Translations under genes and position numbers: made by a program
In this document: piece by piece, positions 8,392 through 17,387 of the stretch
How positions within the stretch are numbered: position 1 is the stretch's first letter
Layout of the letters: each line of letters begins with the position of its first letter
NCBI RefSeq assembly: GCF_000384395.1
Contig: NZ_ARWE01000001.1
Location: 3,012,501 to 3,076,500 of the forward strand
Length of the DNA stretch: 64,000 nucleotides
Reading direction: 5' to 3'
Source of the DNA: Geopsychrobacter electrodiphilus DSM 16401
GTDB taxonomy: Bacteria > Desulfobacterota > Desulfuromonadia > Desulfuromonadales > Geopsychrobacteraceae
The notes under the pieces: generated by a model
The model's input: the letters and a program-made list of their open reading frames with translations, nothing else
Database searches by the model: none
What the model was told of the DNA's origin: nothing

Positions 8392-10104
8392 TCAGCTCTG
8401 CCCCGAAGCGGCCTGCTCTTCATCCAGTACCCTGCGTGTCACCTGGACCATCTCGGCGAGGGCCAGGGGCTTCAGGCAAAACGCGTTGATCCCGAGTCTC
8501 TTCGCCTCTTCGGCATCAATCAGATTACTGTGCCCGGTACAGAGAATTGTCGGGAGATCAGGGCGGATGCCGTGTAGTTCGGCGATAAACTCATGGCCCG
8601 AAAGGCCCGGCATGGTCTGATCGCTGATAACCAGATCAAAATCATACGGATCCGCTTTGAAAATTTCCAGCGCCCGGGTACTGCTGACCTGGGTAGTGAC
8701 CTGATAGCCGTACTCGCTGAGAATCTCTCTCCAGGCCTCGAGCAACATGCTGTCGTCATCCACAATAAGGACCTTTTCACTGCCGCGGGGCAGCGCCAGG
8801 TCAACGGCTGGAATGTCTAACTCCCGGTCTTCAATGATCGGAAAATAGAGTTCAAAAGTGCTCCCCTGGCCCGGGGTGCTGTTGACCTTGATCAGCCCGC
8901 CATGCTTCATCACAACCTTCTGTGTAGTTGCAAGCCCTATCCCTGTTCCGGCGTTGACCCCCTTGGTGGTAAAGAAAGGTTCAAAGATTTGCTCGATGAT
9001 TTCCGGGGGCACACCCGCACCCGTATCCTGCACACTGAGCCGGGCGTAGCTGCCGGGTCCGCAGGCGTAGGCCGCAGGGATTTCGGCTGTTTGCAAGGTG
9101 ACCCTGTCGAGGCTGACACACAAATCGCCCTTTTCGCGCATGGCATGGACCGCATTGTTACACAGGTTAATCAAGGCTTCCTGGATCTGGGTGGCGTCGC
9201 CTTTGATGATAATTTCGCCCCTGTCGTGGGTGATGATTTTTTGCAGCTTGACCGTGCTGGGGATAGTGGACTCCAACAGCTTGAGGGTCTCATCGACCAG
9301 CGCCGGCAATGAAACCGGCAGCACGTAATCTGAACCTTGGCGGCTGAAGGTCGAAATCTTCTGGACCAGCTCGCGGGAACGGTTCACGGCAATCTTGGCA
9401 TTCGCCAACAATGGGCGCGCAGGACTGTCTTGCGCCAGCCGGTTCAGAGAAAGATCGATATTCCCGAGAATAATCGCCAGATTATTGTTGAAACTGTGGG
9501 CAACCCCGCCGGCCATATGACCGAGGGTTTCCATCTTGTGCTGCTGTGTTTCGCGCAAATCCTGCTTGGCCTGCTTCAATTCGGTGATGTCGATCAAGGC
9601 CAGGCGGCATTCTTCCCCGGTCACGGTCACCAATGCCTTAAGTTGGAGAACGACACCAGAATGCGCCTTTGGCATGAGATTCACTTCGCAGCTTTCTTGA
9701 GTAGCACTCAAAAAGGCCTTTTGGAGTAAGGCGTAAAAAGCGGGACGGAACGGATAATCAACGAAATGTTCAAAGCGCCGCCCCCTGATGCGAAACCGTT
9801 CAAGCCCGATGAGGCGCGCCGCAGTGAGGTTAACAGCGAGGATAACCCCGGTGCGGTCGAGGGTCACATAACCGACCGGCGCGAAATCGAAGAGGTCGGT
9901 GTACTTTTCGAGCATGGTTTCGAGTTCATAGCGGGTGTCGCGCAGTTCTGCATTCTGAAGTTCCAGTTCAACCCGATGCACCTGGAGTTCGTGCAGCAGT
10001 CTGAGGGGTTCATTGCTGAGATCGGGGGGGTGGGCTAAGCGTTCTTCCGCACGACGGCGCAGTGCGGCAAGATCCTTTTTATACTCTTCGTTATCTGTCA
10101 CCAT
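8392..10104 (-). CDS. PAS hybrid histidine kinase with C-terminal receiver
   Basis: A 570-aa soluble sensor kinase. Residues ~5-65 are a coiled coil and ~65-190 a PAS domain (FAPVGYVTLDRTG). The dimerisation/phospho-acceptor helix has HMAGGVAHSFNNNLA with the conserved His. The ATPase domain follows, with N box NLCNNAVHAM, then DTGAGVPP and GTGIGLATTQ. A C-terminal receiver (~445-565) has KVLIVDDDSM, phospho-acceptor DLVISDQTMPG and the KPLAL lysine. No membrane segment is seen. The start at 10104 has GGGG upstream; an upstream extension has no typical kinase sequence. It begins 17 bp after the CheB-CheR gene stop on the same strand, so the two probably form one operon and pathway. Confidence 0.92.
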   Translation of the reverse strand: MVTDNEEYKKDLAALRRRAEERLAHPPDLSNEPLRLLHELQVHRVELELQNAELRDTRYELETMLEKYTDLFDFAPVGYVTLDRTGVILAVNLTAARLIGLERFRIRGRRFEHFVDYPFRPAFYALLQKAFLSATQESCEVNLMPKAHSGVVLQLKALVTVTGEECRLALIDITELKQAKQDLRETQQHKMETLGHMAGGVAHSFNNNLAIILGNIDLSLNRLAQDSPARPLLANAKIAVNRSRELVQKISTFSRQGSDYVLPVSLPALVDETLKLLESTIPSTVKLQKIITHDRGEIIIKGDATQIQEALINLCNNAVHAMREKGDLCVSLDRVTLQTAEIPAAYACGPGSYARLSVQDTGAGVPPEIIEQIFEPFFTTKGVNAGTGIGLATTQKVVMKHGGLIKVNSTPGQGSTFELYFPIIEDRELDIPAVDLALPRGSEKVLIVDDDSMLLEAWREILSEYGYQVTTQVSSTRALEIFKADPYDFDLVISDQTMPGLSGHEFIAELHGIRPDLPTILCTGHSNLIDAEEAKRLGINAFCLKPLALAEMVQVTRRVLDEEQAASGQS

Positions 10105-10120
10105 GAGAGCCCCTTCCTGA

Positions 10121-13087
10121 TCAACCTTTAACCTGCAGCAGCACTGAGAGATCCTGACCGAGGGCAACGATACCCGCCGGTTGGCCATCGACATCCAACA
10201 TCTGCCCGGTCGACCATTGGATACTAAAAGTCTCCCCGGTTTTCGTCTCAAACGGCGTGGTGAAGTTCAAACCTGAGTCTGCCGATAGCATCTTTTTCAA
10301 GCGCGTTGCGGCCTGCCCCCCCCTCGGCCCCGGGATGAACAGCTCGAAAAAGTTTTTATGCAGAACCTCGTCCCGGCGGCAACCCAGCAGTTTTTCCGCA
10401 ACGGGGTTGAACTCCAGAATTTTCCCGTCCTGCGCCAGACAGATGACCGTAAATGTCGAGGCGTGTACGATCGTCCGCAGCATGCTCGTGGTTGCGCGTA
10501 ACTCAGCCTCTATTTTCTTGGCCGCCGTGATGTTGGTAAAGGTCATAACCACACCGTCGATCTTATCCTCCAGGGTGCGATACGGCAGAATGCGCACCAT
10601 AAACCAGCGGCCGTCTGCGGTGGCAACTTGGCGCTCATTGAAGATCAGGCTGTCCAGCACCTCCCTTGCCACCGCCGGCAGCTCCGGATAGAGCAGATCG
10701 CTGGCAATATCGGTCAACGGCCGGCCGATATCGCTCGGAATCAGCTTGAAAACTTCATTGACGCCGCGGGTGAAGCGTCTGACGCTAAGCTCTTTATCCA
10801 GAAAAATCGTGACAATCCCGGTACTGTTGAGCAGATTTTTCATGTCGTTGCTGACCCGCGCCAGCTCATCCATCTTGGCTCTCTGTTCGGCATTGACCGT
10901 CTGCAACTCTTCATTCATCGATTGCATCTCTTCTTTCGAGGTGGTCAACTCCTCGTTGGTCGACTGCAGTTCTTCATTGGTCGACTGCAGCTCTTCATTG
11001 GTCGACTTGAGCTCTTCCTGAGAGCTCTGCATCACCTCACGGGCGGCCTGTAATTCCTCATGGCTGCGATTAAGCTCCAGTTCCAACTCCGCAATACGGG
11101 CAACTTCTGCCCCCGCCTCTTTTGAGCGCCCTTGCGCTTTTGTGGTTGGCAACGCGGCGACGGCGTTAAAAACGATCAACACCATTCCCGCAAGCTCTTC
11201 GGGACTCGACAGCGGCTGAATCAGCACGTCGACTCTCTGTGTCCGCCCCAGAGCTTCGACTGTCAGCCCGTTGATCTTGATGGCCTCTTTTTTGACAACC
11301 GCCTTTTTCAGCCCCCCCGTCAACTCGAAACGCAGACCCTCGCGCGCCATGACGAAGATATTCCAGTTGGCCTTGCCGGCCGCCGGCTCCAGGTATTGCC
11401 CGGTGCGCCCGTTGATGCAGAGGATATCCCCCTGCTCATTGACCAGCACTGCAGGTGAGGTGTGATTCCGCAGAATAAGCTGGTCCGTTAGAGATTGGAG
11501 GTTGGCTTTCGGCTTGTGCATGGTCAAATCCTTGGAGATATCGAGAGGATGGTGGGCAAAGCCCGCCGGAAAATCGACCGGTTCGACAGGCTGACTCGAC
11601 TTCCGTTTGCGGAACAGGCGCGATTTGGGATGAAGGGTCATAAAAAGATCAGTAAAACTGCCGATACTCTCGGCGCTCCCCAGAAACAGGACCCCTTCTG
11701 GAATCAGACTGTAGTGGAAGAGGGGCAGAAGTTTGCGCTGAAGATCCGCATTGAGATAGATCAACAGATTCCGGCAAACGACGAGGTTCAGCCTGGTGAA
11801 GGGGGGGTCCATAATGACATTCTGGGTGGCGAAGGTCACCATCTCGCGAATCTCTTTACAGATCTGGTAACTGTTCTCCTCTGCGATGAAGAAGCGGTTC
11901 AGACGCTCCGCTGAGACATCGGCGGCGATATTCGCCGGGTAATGCCCCTGCCGCGCCCTGGCGATCGCATCCGGATCGAGATCGGTGGCAAAGATCTGTA
12001 GCGTATAGCGCTCCTTTGGCCGCAGTTGCTCAAGCATTTCAGCGAAAATGATCGCCAGGGAATAGGCTTCTTCCCCGGTCGAACAGCCCGCACACCAGGC
12101 CCGCACCACACCTGTCGCCGGCCGCTCGGCCAGAAACCAGGGCATGACATCGGCCTTGAGCAGTTCCCATTCCTCCGGATCGCGGAAAAAGCTGGTGACG
12201 CCGATCAACAACTCCTTGAACAGGAGTTCGATCTCCTGGGGGTTCTCGCGCAAAAACCGAATGTAATCGTTTATTTTACCCAGCTGGTGAATCCCCATCC
12301 TCCGTTCGATGCGGCGGGAGATGGTGGTTTTTTTATAGTCAGAAAAATCGTGACCGGTTTTGGTTCGCAGCAGGATGGCGATCTTCTCCAGGGAACTCTG
12401 TTCCTTGTCGTCCAGCAGTGGAGCGCTACTCTCATGGCTGGTAACGTAGCGATGATAATCGATAATCCGGACGGGAAGTTGATCTGTCGGCGCGACAATG
12501 TCGGCCAGCCCGGCATTGATCGCGCTACGCGGCATGCTGTCAAATTTTGCGGATTCCGGGTCCTGCACCGCAGCCAGACCCGAATTCTCCCGGATGGCAC
12601 GTAAGCCCATGGTCCCGTCTGAGCCCATCCCCGACAGGATGATGCCGATGCTCCGCTCCTTGCAGTCATCGGCCAGGGAGCGCAGGAAATAATCGATCGG
12701 CAGCCGCAGACCACGCGGCGCGGCCGGCTCAAACAGATGGAGTCGACCGTGCAGGATCGACATATCCTTGTTGGGTGGAATCACGTAGACCGAATCCGGT
12801 TTAACCAGCATCCGGTCTTCGGCCTGAACAACCGGCATGCTGGTGGCCGAACGGAGAATTTCGGGCAGCATCCCCTTATGGGTCGGATCGAGATGCTGGA
12901 CGATCACGTAGGCAATCCCGCTTTTTTGCGGGACATACCGCAGAAACTGGTCCAGCGCCTCCATTCCGCCGGCGGATGCACCGATGCCCGCGATAGCAAA
13001 AGGTCGCGACGTCTTCGGCGATGGAAGGTTTTCTGACCCTGAGGGAGTCACTTTTTGTTTGTCTGCGGTTTTTTTTCGCTGAGTCAT
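10121..13087 (-). CDS. CheB-CheR-PAS fusion (methylesterase/methyltransferase sensor)
   Basis: A 988-aa multidomain protein. Residues ~30-215 are a CheB-type methylesterase without a receiver; its catalytic triad is visible in GIGASAGGME (Ser), QHLDPTHKGML (His) and GMGSDGTMG (Asp). Residues ~240-500 are a CheR-type methyltransferase (DYKKTTISRRIERRM, then AWCAGCSTGEEAYSLA for S-adenosylmethionine, and CRNLLIYLN). A degenerate PAS-like segment follows, then a long coiled coil (~660-745) built on EELQSTN repeats, then two PAS domains to the C-terminus. This architecture is known in many proteobacteria, where methylation control is tied to sensing rather than classic chemotaxis. No CheA, CheW or chemoreceptor is nearby. 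The hybrid kinase immediately downstream is the likely partner. Confidence 0.93.
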   Translation of the reverse strand: MTQRKKTADKQKVTPSGSENLPSPKTSRPFAIAGIGASAGGMEALDQFLRYVPQKSGIAYVIVQHLDPTHKGMLPEILRSATSMPVVQAEDRMLVKPDSVYVIPPNKDMSILHGRLHLFEPAAPRGLRLPIDYFLRSLADDCKERSIGIILSGMGSDGTMGLRAIRENSGLAAVQDPESAKFDSMPRSAINAGLADIVAPTDQLPVRIIDYHRYVTSHESSAPLLDDKEQSSLEKIAILLRTKTGHDFSDYKKTTISRRIERRMGIHQLGKINDYIRFLRENPQEIELLFKELLIGVTSFFRDPEEWELLKADVMPWFLAERPATGVVRAWCAGCSTGEEAYSLAIIFAEMLEQLRPKERYTLQIFATDLDPDAIARARQGHYPANIAADVSAERLNRFFIAEENSYQICKEIREMVTFATQNVIMDPPFTRLNLVVCRNLLIYLNADLQRKLLPLFHYSLIPEGVLFLGSAESIGSFTDLFMTLHPKSRLFRKRKSSQPVEPVDFPAGFAHHPLDISKDLTMHKPKANLQSLTDQLILRNHTSPAVLVNEQGDILCINGRTGQYLEPAAGKANWNIFVMAREGLRFELTGGLKKAVVKKEAIKINGLTVEALGRTQRVDVLIQPLSSPEELAGMVLIVFNAVAALPTTKAQGRSKEAGAEVARIAELELELNRSHEELQAAREVMQSSQEELKSTNEELQSTNEELQSTNEELTTSKEEMQSMNEELQTVNAEQRAKMDELARVSNDMKNLLNSTGIVTIFLDKELSVRRFTRGVNEVFKLIPSDIGRPLTDIASDLLYPELPAVAREVLDSLIFNERQVATADGRWFMVRILPYRTLEDKIDGVVMTFTNITAAKKIEAELRATTSMLRTIVHASTFTVICLAQDGKILEFNPVAEKLLGCRRDEVLHKNFFELFIPGPRGGQAATRLKKMLSADSGLNFTTPFETKTGETFSIQWSTGQMLDVDGQPAGIVALGQDLSVLLQVKG
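10945..11022 (-). repeat. 21-bp tandem repeat coding the EELQSTN coiled coil
   Basis: Units of 21 bp at 10960-10980 and 10981-11001 differ at a single base. More diverged copies flank them (10945-10959 and 11002-11022). Each unit encodes one heptad in the linker coiled coil of the CheB-CheR-PAS protein. Confidence 0.85.
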
Positions 13088-13227
13088 ATACCCATTCTAA
13101 CAGCTAAAAGTAAAAAGTTAAAATGACCAGTTTGCCCCCCCCCAAGAGCACGACCCTTGGCGGCGGTCAACAGCAGACCACAACAAAAAAGCGCATAAAA
13201 ACTCGGTGAAAGGGTTGATGCGACCCG

Positions 13228-14166
13228 TCATGCTTTGCGGCGCAGTTTAAGAAGCCGGATAAACGCAAGATCGCGACTGCGAATTTTATCGGCGATGATC
13301 TCTCTGGTCGGGTAAGCGTAGAACCCCTGACCGGTTTTGATGCCAAGCTGACCCTGAAGGTTCATCTCCTTGAGGATCCCTGGCACCGTAGGCGTACAGT
13401 CGAGTTCGGGACCCAGGTTGGTCATGACGCTCTGCCAGGTGTCCAGCCCGCCAAAATCGGCCGTCTCCAACGGCCCGATGACCGACCAGCGGAAGCCTGG
13501 CCCCGCCGTTATCGCCATGTCAATATCATGCCGGTCTGCCACGCCGCTCGCAACCAGATGCAAAGCCTCCCGCAGGAGGGCGGCCTGCAACCGGTTGGCG
13601 ATAAACCCCGGAACGTCTTTCCGCAAAACAACGGGAACCTTGCCAACCAGACGGAGCAGATCCAGGACGGCCATGATGATCTCATCCGGAGTGTCCTTCG
13701 ATTTGATGACTTCGACCAGCGGCACCAGATGAGCGGGATTGAAGAAGTGTGTAATAACCACCCGTTCAGGTCTTGCAAGATGCTTGGTCATTTCGGTCAG
13801 CGGCAGGGTCGAGGTGTTGGAAGCGATGATCGCCGTCACCGGGGCCTGAGCTTCAATCTCGGCCAAAATTTGCCATTTCAGTGCCAGGTTCTCCGTTACC
13901 GCTTCGGTAATAAACTCGGCTGTGCCGACTGCTTCCTTTAGACTGCATAGGGGGTTGATATTATCCAACGCAGCCTGCCGCGCAGCACCGGACACCAACC
14001 CTTCATCGACGAGCAACATCAGGTCTATTCCGATCAGATCCCTGGCCTGGGCCAGTACTTCCGGGCTGCTGTCATAGAGTGCAACCCGGCAGCCGTGCAA
14101 GGCATAAACCAGAGAGATACCGCGCCCCATGATACCTGCACCGATCACAGCAACTTTATCCATCAT
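13228..14166 (-). CDS. 3-hydroxyacyl-CoA dehydrogenase
   Basis: A 312-aa NAD-dependent dehydrogenase of the 3-hydroxyacyl/3-hydroxybutyryl-CoA family. It has the Rossmann motif VAVIGAGIMGRGIS at the N-terminus, SNTSTLPLTE, the catalytic-His segment THFFNPAHLVPLVE, the GFIANRLQAALLREA hinge and the C-terminal domain ending in GQGFYAYP. It oxidises 3-hydroxyacyl-CoA to the 3-oxo form in fatty- or organic-acid breakdown. The start could be GTG at 14169 or ATG at 14166 or 14163; the ATG at 14166 sits 8 nt from AGGAGG and is preferred. It is divergent from the liv-type importer, hinting that it may act on a product of the imported compound, but that is only context. Confidence 0.88.
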   Translation of the reverse strand: MMDKVAVIGAGIMGRGISLVYALHGCRVALYDSSPEVLAQARDLIGIDLMLLVDEGLVSGAARQAALDNINPLCSLKEAVGTAEFITEAVTENLALKWQILAEIEAQAPVTAIIASNTSTLPLTEMTKHLARPERVVITHFFNPAHLVPLVEVIKSKDTPDEIIMAVLDLLRLVGKVPVVLRKDVPGFIANRLQAALLREALHLVASGVADRHDIDMAITAGPGFRWSVIGPLETADFGGLDTWQSVMTNLGPELDCTPTVPGILKEMNLQGQLGIKTGQGFYAYPTREIIADKIRSRDLAFIRLLKLRRKA

Positions 14167-14253
14167 CACCCATTCCTCCTGATTCCTGATCTTTGTTAAT
14201 GGGCTGCAACCGCAGCGCTCGTGAATGAATGAATGAGAATATTAATCCACACT

Positions 14254-14380
14254 CTGGTTATCTACTTGGCTCAACGAATGCTGAGGATGTGCTCATGGCA
14301 CCCATGGAAGGGTTCATATGGCCCTAGAAAGGGTGCGCGAAGGCACATCTTTGCCCAAGCGGAGTGAACTGGATAACCAG
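14254..14380. repeat. Nested imperfect inverted repeat (~127 bp)
   Basis: Five blocks pair in nested order: CTGGTTATC (14254-14262) with GATAACCAG (14372-14380), CTTGG (14265-14269) with CCAAG (14355-14359), GATGTGC (14286-14292) with GCACATC (14343-14349), GCACCC (14298-14303) with GGGTGC (14331-14336), and AGGG (14309-14312) with CCCT (14322-14325). It would fold into one long interrupted hairpin. It could be a miniature mobile element, a structured RNA or a regulatory hairpin. Confidence 0.7.
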
Positions 14381-14464
14381 AATTCACAATACCGTTCTAT
14401 AGTTCATGCTAAAGTATATATTCAAAAATAGGAATACATTTTGCCTTAAGCGCCTGTTTTGGTC

Positions 14465-14492
14465 TTGCATCTGAGCATAGTTTCTATATAGT
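14465..14492 (+). promoter_or_regulatory. Candidate sigma-70 promoter for the liv-type operon
   Basis: TTGCAT, a 16-nt spacer, and TATAGT lie about 160 bp upstream of the livG-like start in an A+T-rich patch. This is a sequence match only. Confidence 0.4.
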
Positions 14493-14650
14493 AAAACAGC
14501 GTTTTCTCTATATCAACCATCGCCCTGGTCGCGGCACTGTCTCAAAAAACGCCCGGTGTTCCACCGACGTTCGAAAGCCCTGAGGGCCAGCCACAACCCT
14601 GCGATGTTGAGCATTTTACCTTGTACCATGCAGGAGAAATTACCGTCATT

Positions 14651-15406
14651 ATGGCCTCTGAATACCTCATCGAAACGCGCAGTCTGACCAAAAACTTTTC
14701 TGGCTTCACCGCCGTTGATAAAGTCAACCTCAGGGTAAAACAGGGCTCAATCCATGCTCTGATCGGACCCAACGGAGCGGGCAAGACGACCGTTTTTAAC
14801 CTGCTGACGAAATTCCTCATCCCTTCGGGCGGAAGCATTTTGTATAAAGGGGTGGATATCACCCACGAAAAACCCGCCGATATTGCGCTGCGTGGTATCA
14901 TCCGCTCCTTCCAGATCTCGGCGGTCTTCCCCAAGCTGTCCCCTTTCGAGAATGTCAGGGTGGCTCTGCAGCGTCGACTTGGCACCTGCTACCACTTTTG
15001 GAAACCGGCCTCGAGCCTCGACGTTTTGACCGCGCGGGCGCTGGAACTGCTCTCCGCCGTCGGGCTGGAGGAGTTTGCCCACCACCCGACGGTGGAACTC
15101 GCTTACGGTCAGAAACGGGCACTGGAGATCGCCACGACCCTGGCACTGGACCCTGAGCTCATGCTCCTGGACGAACCAACCCAGGGGATGGGAGCCGAGG
15201 ACGTAGGGGAAATTACCGAACTGGTGCGCAAGGTATCCGCGAATCGTACTATTTTGATGGTCGAACACAACCTGAAAGTGGTGGAGAGCCTGGCAGATCG
15301 GATCACTGTTCTGCAGCGCGGCGCTATTCTGGCTGAGGGGAGTTATGATGAGGTTTCTCAGGACCCACTGGTGATGGAGGCCTATATGGGGACCGCAGAT
15401 GCCTGA
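14651..15406 (+). CDS. livG: Branched-chain amino acid-type ABC transporter ATPase (LivG)
   Basis: A 251-aa ATP-binding subunit of a LivG-type importer. Walker A is GPNGAGKTT, the Q-loop region includes IIRSFQISAVFP, the signature is AYGQKRALEIA, Walker B is LMLLDEPTQGMG, and the H-loop is MVEHNLKVV. The extra LivG-type C-terminus ending in EAYMG is present. ATG 14651 is taken as the start because AGGAGA precedes it (spacing of 13 is long) and family members begin near here; ATG 14621 has no ribosome site. It is first of five genes (livG-F-K-H-M) and overlaps livF by 8 bp. The substrate may be a branched-chain amino acid, another amino acid or an organic acid; sequence alone does not decide. 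Confidence 0.88.
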   Translation: MASEYLIETRSLTKNFSGFTAVDKVNLRVKQGSIHALIGPNGAGKTTVFNLLTKFLIPSGGSILYKGVDITHEKPADIALRGIIRSFQISAVFPKLSPFENVRVALQRRLGTCYHFWKPASSLDVLTARALELLSAVGLEEFAHHPTVELAYGQKRALEIATTLALDPELMLLDEPTQGMGAEDVGEITELVRKVSANRTILMVEHNLKVVESLADRITVLQRGAILAEGSYDEVSQDPLVMEAYMGTADA

Positions 15407-16115
15407 CATTCAAGCGACGACGATTCTGTCGGTAAACGACCTGCACGCCCATTACGGCGAATCCCACATTTTACACGGGGTTAACTTTTCGGTTCAGCAG
15501 GGGGAACTTGTCACCCTGCTGGGACGCAACGGGTCCGGACGCACCACGATTCTCAAATCAATTCTAGGGCTGGTGGGGCGGCGCAGCGGTTCAATCCGGA
15601 TTGCCGGGTATGAGACCGTAAAACTCCCTCCTCACCGCATTGCGCGCCTCGGGGTGGGGTATTGCCCTGAGGAGCGGGGGATCTTCTCCCGCCTCACGGT
15701 GGAAGAGAACCTGCTGCTCCCGCCAGTGGTCAAAAGTGGCGGAATGACCCAGGCCGAAATTTACGCCCTCTTTCCTAACCTGCTGGAACGCAGAAAAAGT
15801 ATGGGGACCCGTTTGTCGGGAGGGGAACAGCAGATGCTGGCCATGGCGCGCATCCTGCGCACCGGCGCCGACTTGTTGCTGCTTGATGAAATAACCGAAG
15901 GCCTGGCCCCGGTTATCGTTCAGGCCTTGGGCTCCCTGATTCGGCAGCTCAAGAAGCGGGGCTTCACTATTATTCTGGTCGAACAGAACTTTCATTTCGC
16001 CGCCGATCTGGCCGACAGACACTACGTGGTCGACCACGGCAATATCGTGGATATGATTTCAATGGAGGCCCTGGAGGCGAGCCGGGAACGGCTCAATGGT
16101 TATCTCGGGGTTTAA
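15399..16115 (+). CDS. livF: Branched-chain amino acid-type ABC transporter ATPase (LivF), Walker A Arg variant
   Basis: A 238-aa ATP-binding subunit of the LivF type. Signature LSGGEQQMLAMARIL, Walker B LLLLDEITEGLAP and H-loop LVEQNFHFA are canonical. The Walker A reads GRNGSGRTT: the usual ATP-binding Lys is Arg (codon CGC at about 15541). The base sequence is clear at this point and the frame is intact, so it is not a frameshift artefact. LivG next door keeps the normal Lys, so the pair may have one normal and one altered ATP site. It overlaps livG by 8 bp, and the binding-protein gene follows after 35 bp. Confidence 0.88.
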   Translation: MPDIQATTILSVNDLHAHYGESHILHGVNFSVQQGELVTLLGRNGSGRTTILKSILGLVGRRSGSIRIAGYETVKLPPHRIARLGVGYCPEERGIFSRLTVEENLLLPPVVKSGGMTQAEIYALFPNLLERRKSMGTRLSGGEQQMLAMARILRTGADLLLLDEITEGLAPVIVQALGSLIRQLKKRGFTIILVEQNFHFAADLADRHYVVDHGNIVDMISMEALEASRERLNGYLGV

Positions 16116-16150
16116 CGCAGGACCAATCAATAGAGGGAAGGAACCGCATC

Positions 16151-17362
16151 ATGAAAAAAAGTTTTATGCAGTTCATCACAGGGTTCGCTGTTTTCGGCCT
16201 GGCCATGACCGCCAGCGCGGCGGGGATTTCGAGCAACGTAGTTAAAATTGGCGTCCTTACCGACATGTCCGGAGTCTACTCAGCGATTGGCGGCGAAGGA
16301 AGCGTGACCGCGGCAAAAATGGCGATAGAGGACTTTGGCGGCAAGGTTCTGGGCAAGCCGATTCAACTGATTTCAGCTGACCACCAGAACAAGGCAGACA
16401 TTGCTTCAACCAAGGCGCGCGAGTGGGCCGACACCGATCACGTTGATATGATCACTGGCTTGCTCAACTCTGGTTGCGCTCTGGCGGTACAGAAGATCGG
16501 CACCGAGAAAAAGGTGATCTCCATGGCCACGGGTGCTGGCAGCACGGCGCTGACCAACAAGGACTGCAGCCCCTACGGCATCCATTATGTCTATGACACC
16601 TACTCTCTGCCCAAGGTTGCCGGCGGTGCCATCGTCGATACCGGCGGCAAAACCTGGTACTTCATCACTGCCGATTATGCCTTCGGACACTCGCTGGAAG
16701 AAAACACCTCGGCCTTCGTCAAGGCTCATGGCGGCCAGGTTCTCGGACAGGTTCGTCACCCTCTCTCCACTGCAGATTTCTCCTCCTACCTGCTTCAGGC
16801 TCAAGCTTCGGGCGCCAAAGTCATCGGGCTGGCCAATGCGGGCGGCGATTTCATCAACGCCGTCAAGCAGGCGCGGGAATTCGGGATTGTCAAAGGCGGG
16901 CAGACCATCGCCGGAATGCTGGTCTTTTTGAGCGATGTGAAGAGCCTCGGTCTTGATGTCGCCCAGGGCATGAATTTCGCCACCAGCTTTTATTGGGATC
17001 GTGATGAGCCCTCGCGTGCCTGGTCCAAGCGGTACTTCGCCAAAACCGGCGCCATGCCGACAATGGATCAGGCCGGCGTTTACTCAGCGACTACCAACTA
17101 CCTTAAAGCGATTCAGGCGGCCGGTACCGACAATGCCGACGCGGTCATGAAGCAGCTGCGTTCGATGAAGATCGACGACTTCTTCTCGATTAATGGCCAC
17201 CTGCGCGCCGACGGCACCATGGTTCACGACATGTTTTTGGTTGAAGTAAAGAAACCCTCCGAATCAAAGGGCCCCTGGGATCTCCTCAAGGTCATCAAAC
17301 AGGTCCCAGGCGACGAGGCGTTTATGCCGATGTCCGAGGGAAGTTGTCCGCTGGTTAAGTAG
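16151..17362 (+). CDS. Periplasmic substrate-binding protein of the liv-type importer
   Basis: A 403-aa periplasmic binding protein of the type I (LivJ/LivK, Peripla_BP_6) fold. Residues 1-23 are a signal peptide with predicted cleavage after TASA. The mature domain starts with VVKIGVLTDMSGVYSAIGG, the conserved first strand, and continues through the AAKMAIEDFGG helix. It would capture the ligand and deliver it to the LivH/LivM permease. Its length and the SEGSCPLVK tail resemble binding proteins from aromatic/organic-acid clusters as much as amino-acid ones, so the ligand is open. The ribosome site GGAAGGAA is strong. A hairpin after the stop may stabilise this part of the mRNA so that binding protein is made in excess. 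Confidence 0.88.
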   Translation: MKKSFMQFITGFAVFGLAMTASAAGISSNVVKIGVLTDMSGVYSAIGGEGSVTAAKMAIEDFGGKVLGKPIQLISADHQNKADIASTKAREWADTDHVDMITGLLNSGCALAVQKIGTEKKVISMATGAGSTALTNKDCSPYGIHYVYDTYSLPKVAGGAIVDTGGKTWYFITADYAFGHSLEENTSAFVKAHGGQVLGQVRHPLSTADFSSYLLQAQASGAKVIGLANAGGDFINAVKQAREFGIVKGGQTIAGMLVFLSDVKSLGLDVAQGMNFATSFYWDRDEPSRAWSKRYFAKTGAMPTMDQAGVYSATTNYLKAIQAAGTDNADAVMKQLRSMKIDDFFSINGHLRADGTMVHDMFLVEVKKPSESKGPWDLLKVIKQVPGDEAFMPMSEGSCPLVK

Positions 17363-17387
17363 GAACCACAAAATCAATACGATGTGC

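Larger units (their letters stand above)
14170..14650. other. Divergent intergenic region between dehydrogenase and liv operon
   Basis: This 481-bp stretch has no convincing gene. It contains a long nested inverted repeat (14254-14380) and a candidate + strand promoter (14465-14492), described separately. It must also carry the - strand promoter of the dehydrogenase gene, which I could not locate. Confidence 0.6.

Noticed and set aside
10945-11022. CRISPR-like array
   Set aside because: Units are contiguous 21-bp coding heptads with no spacers.
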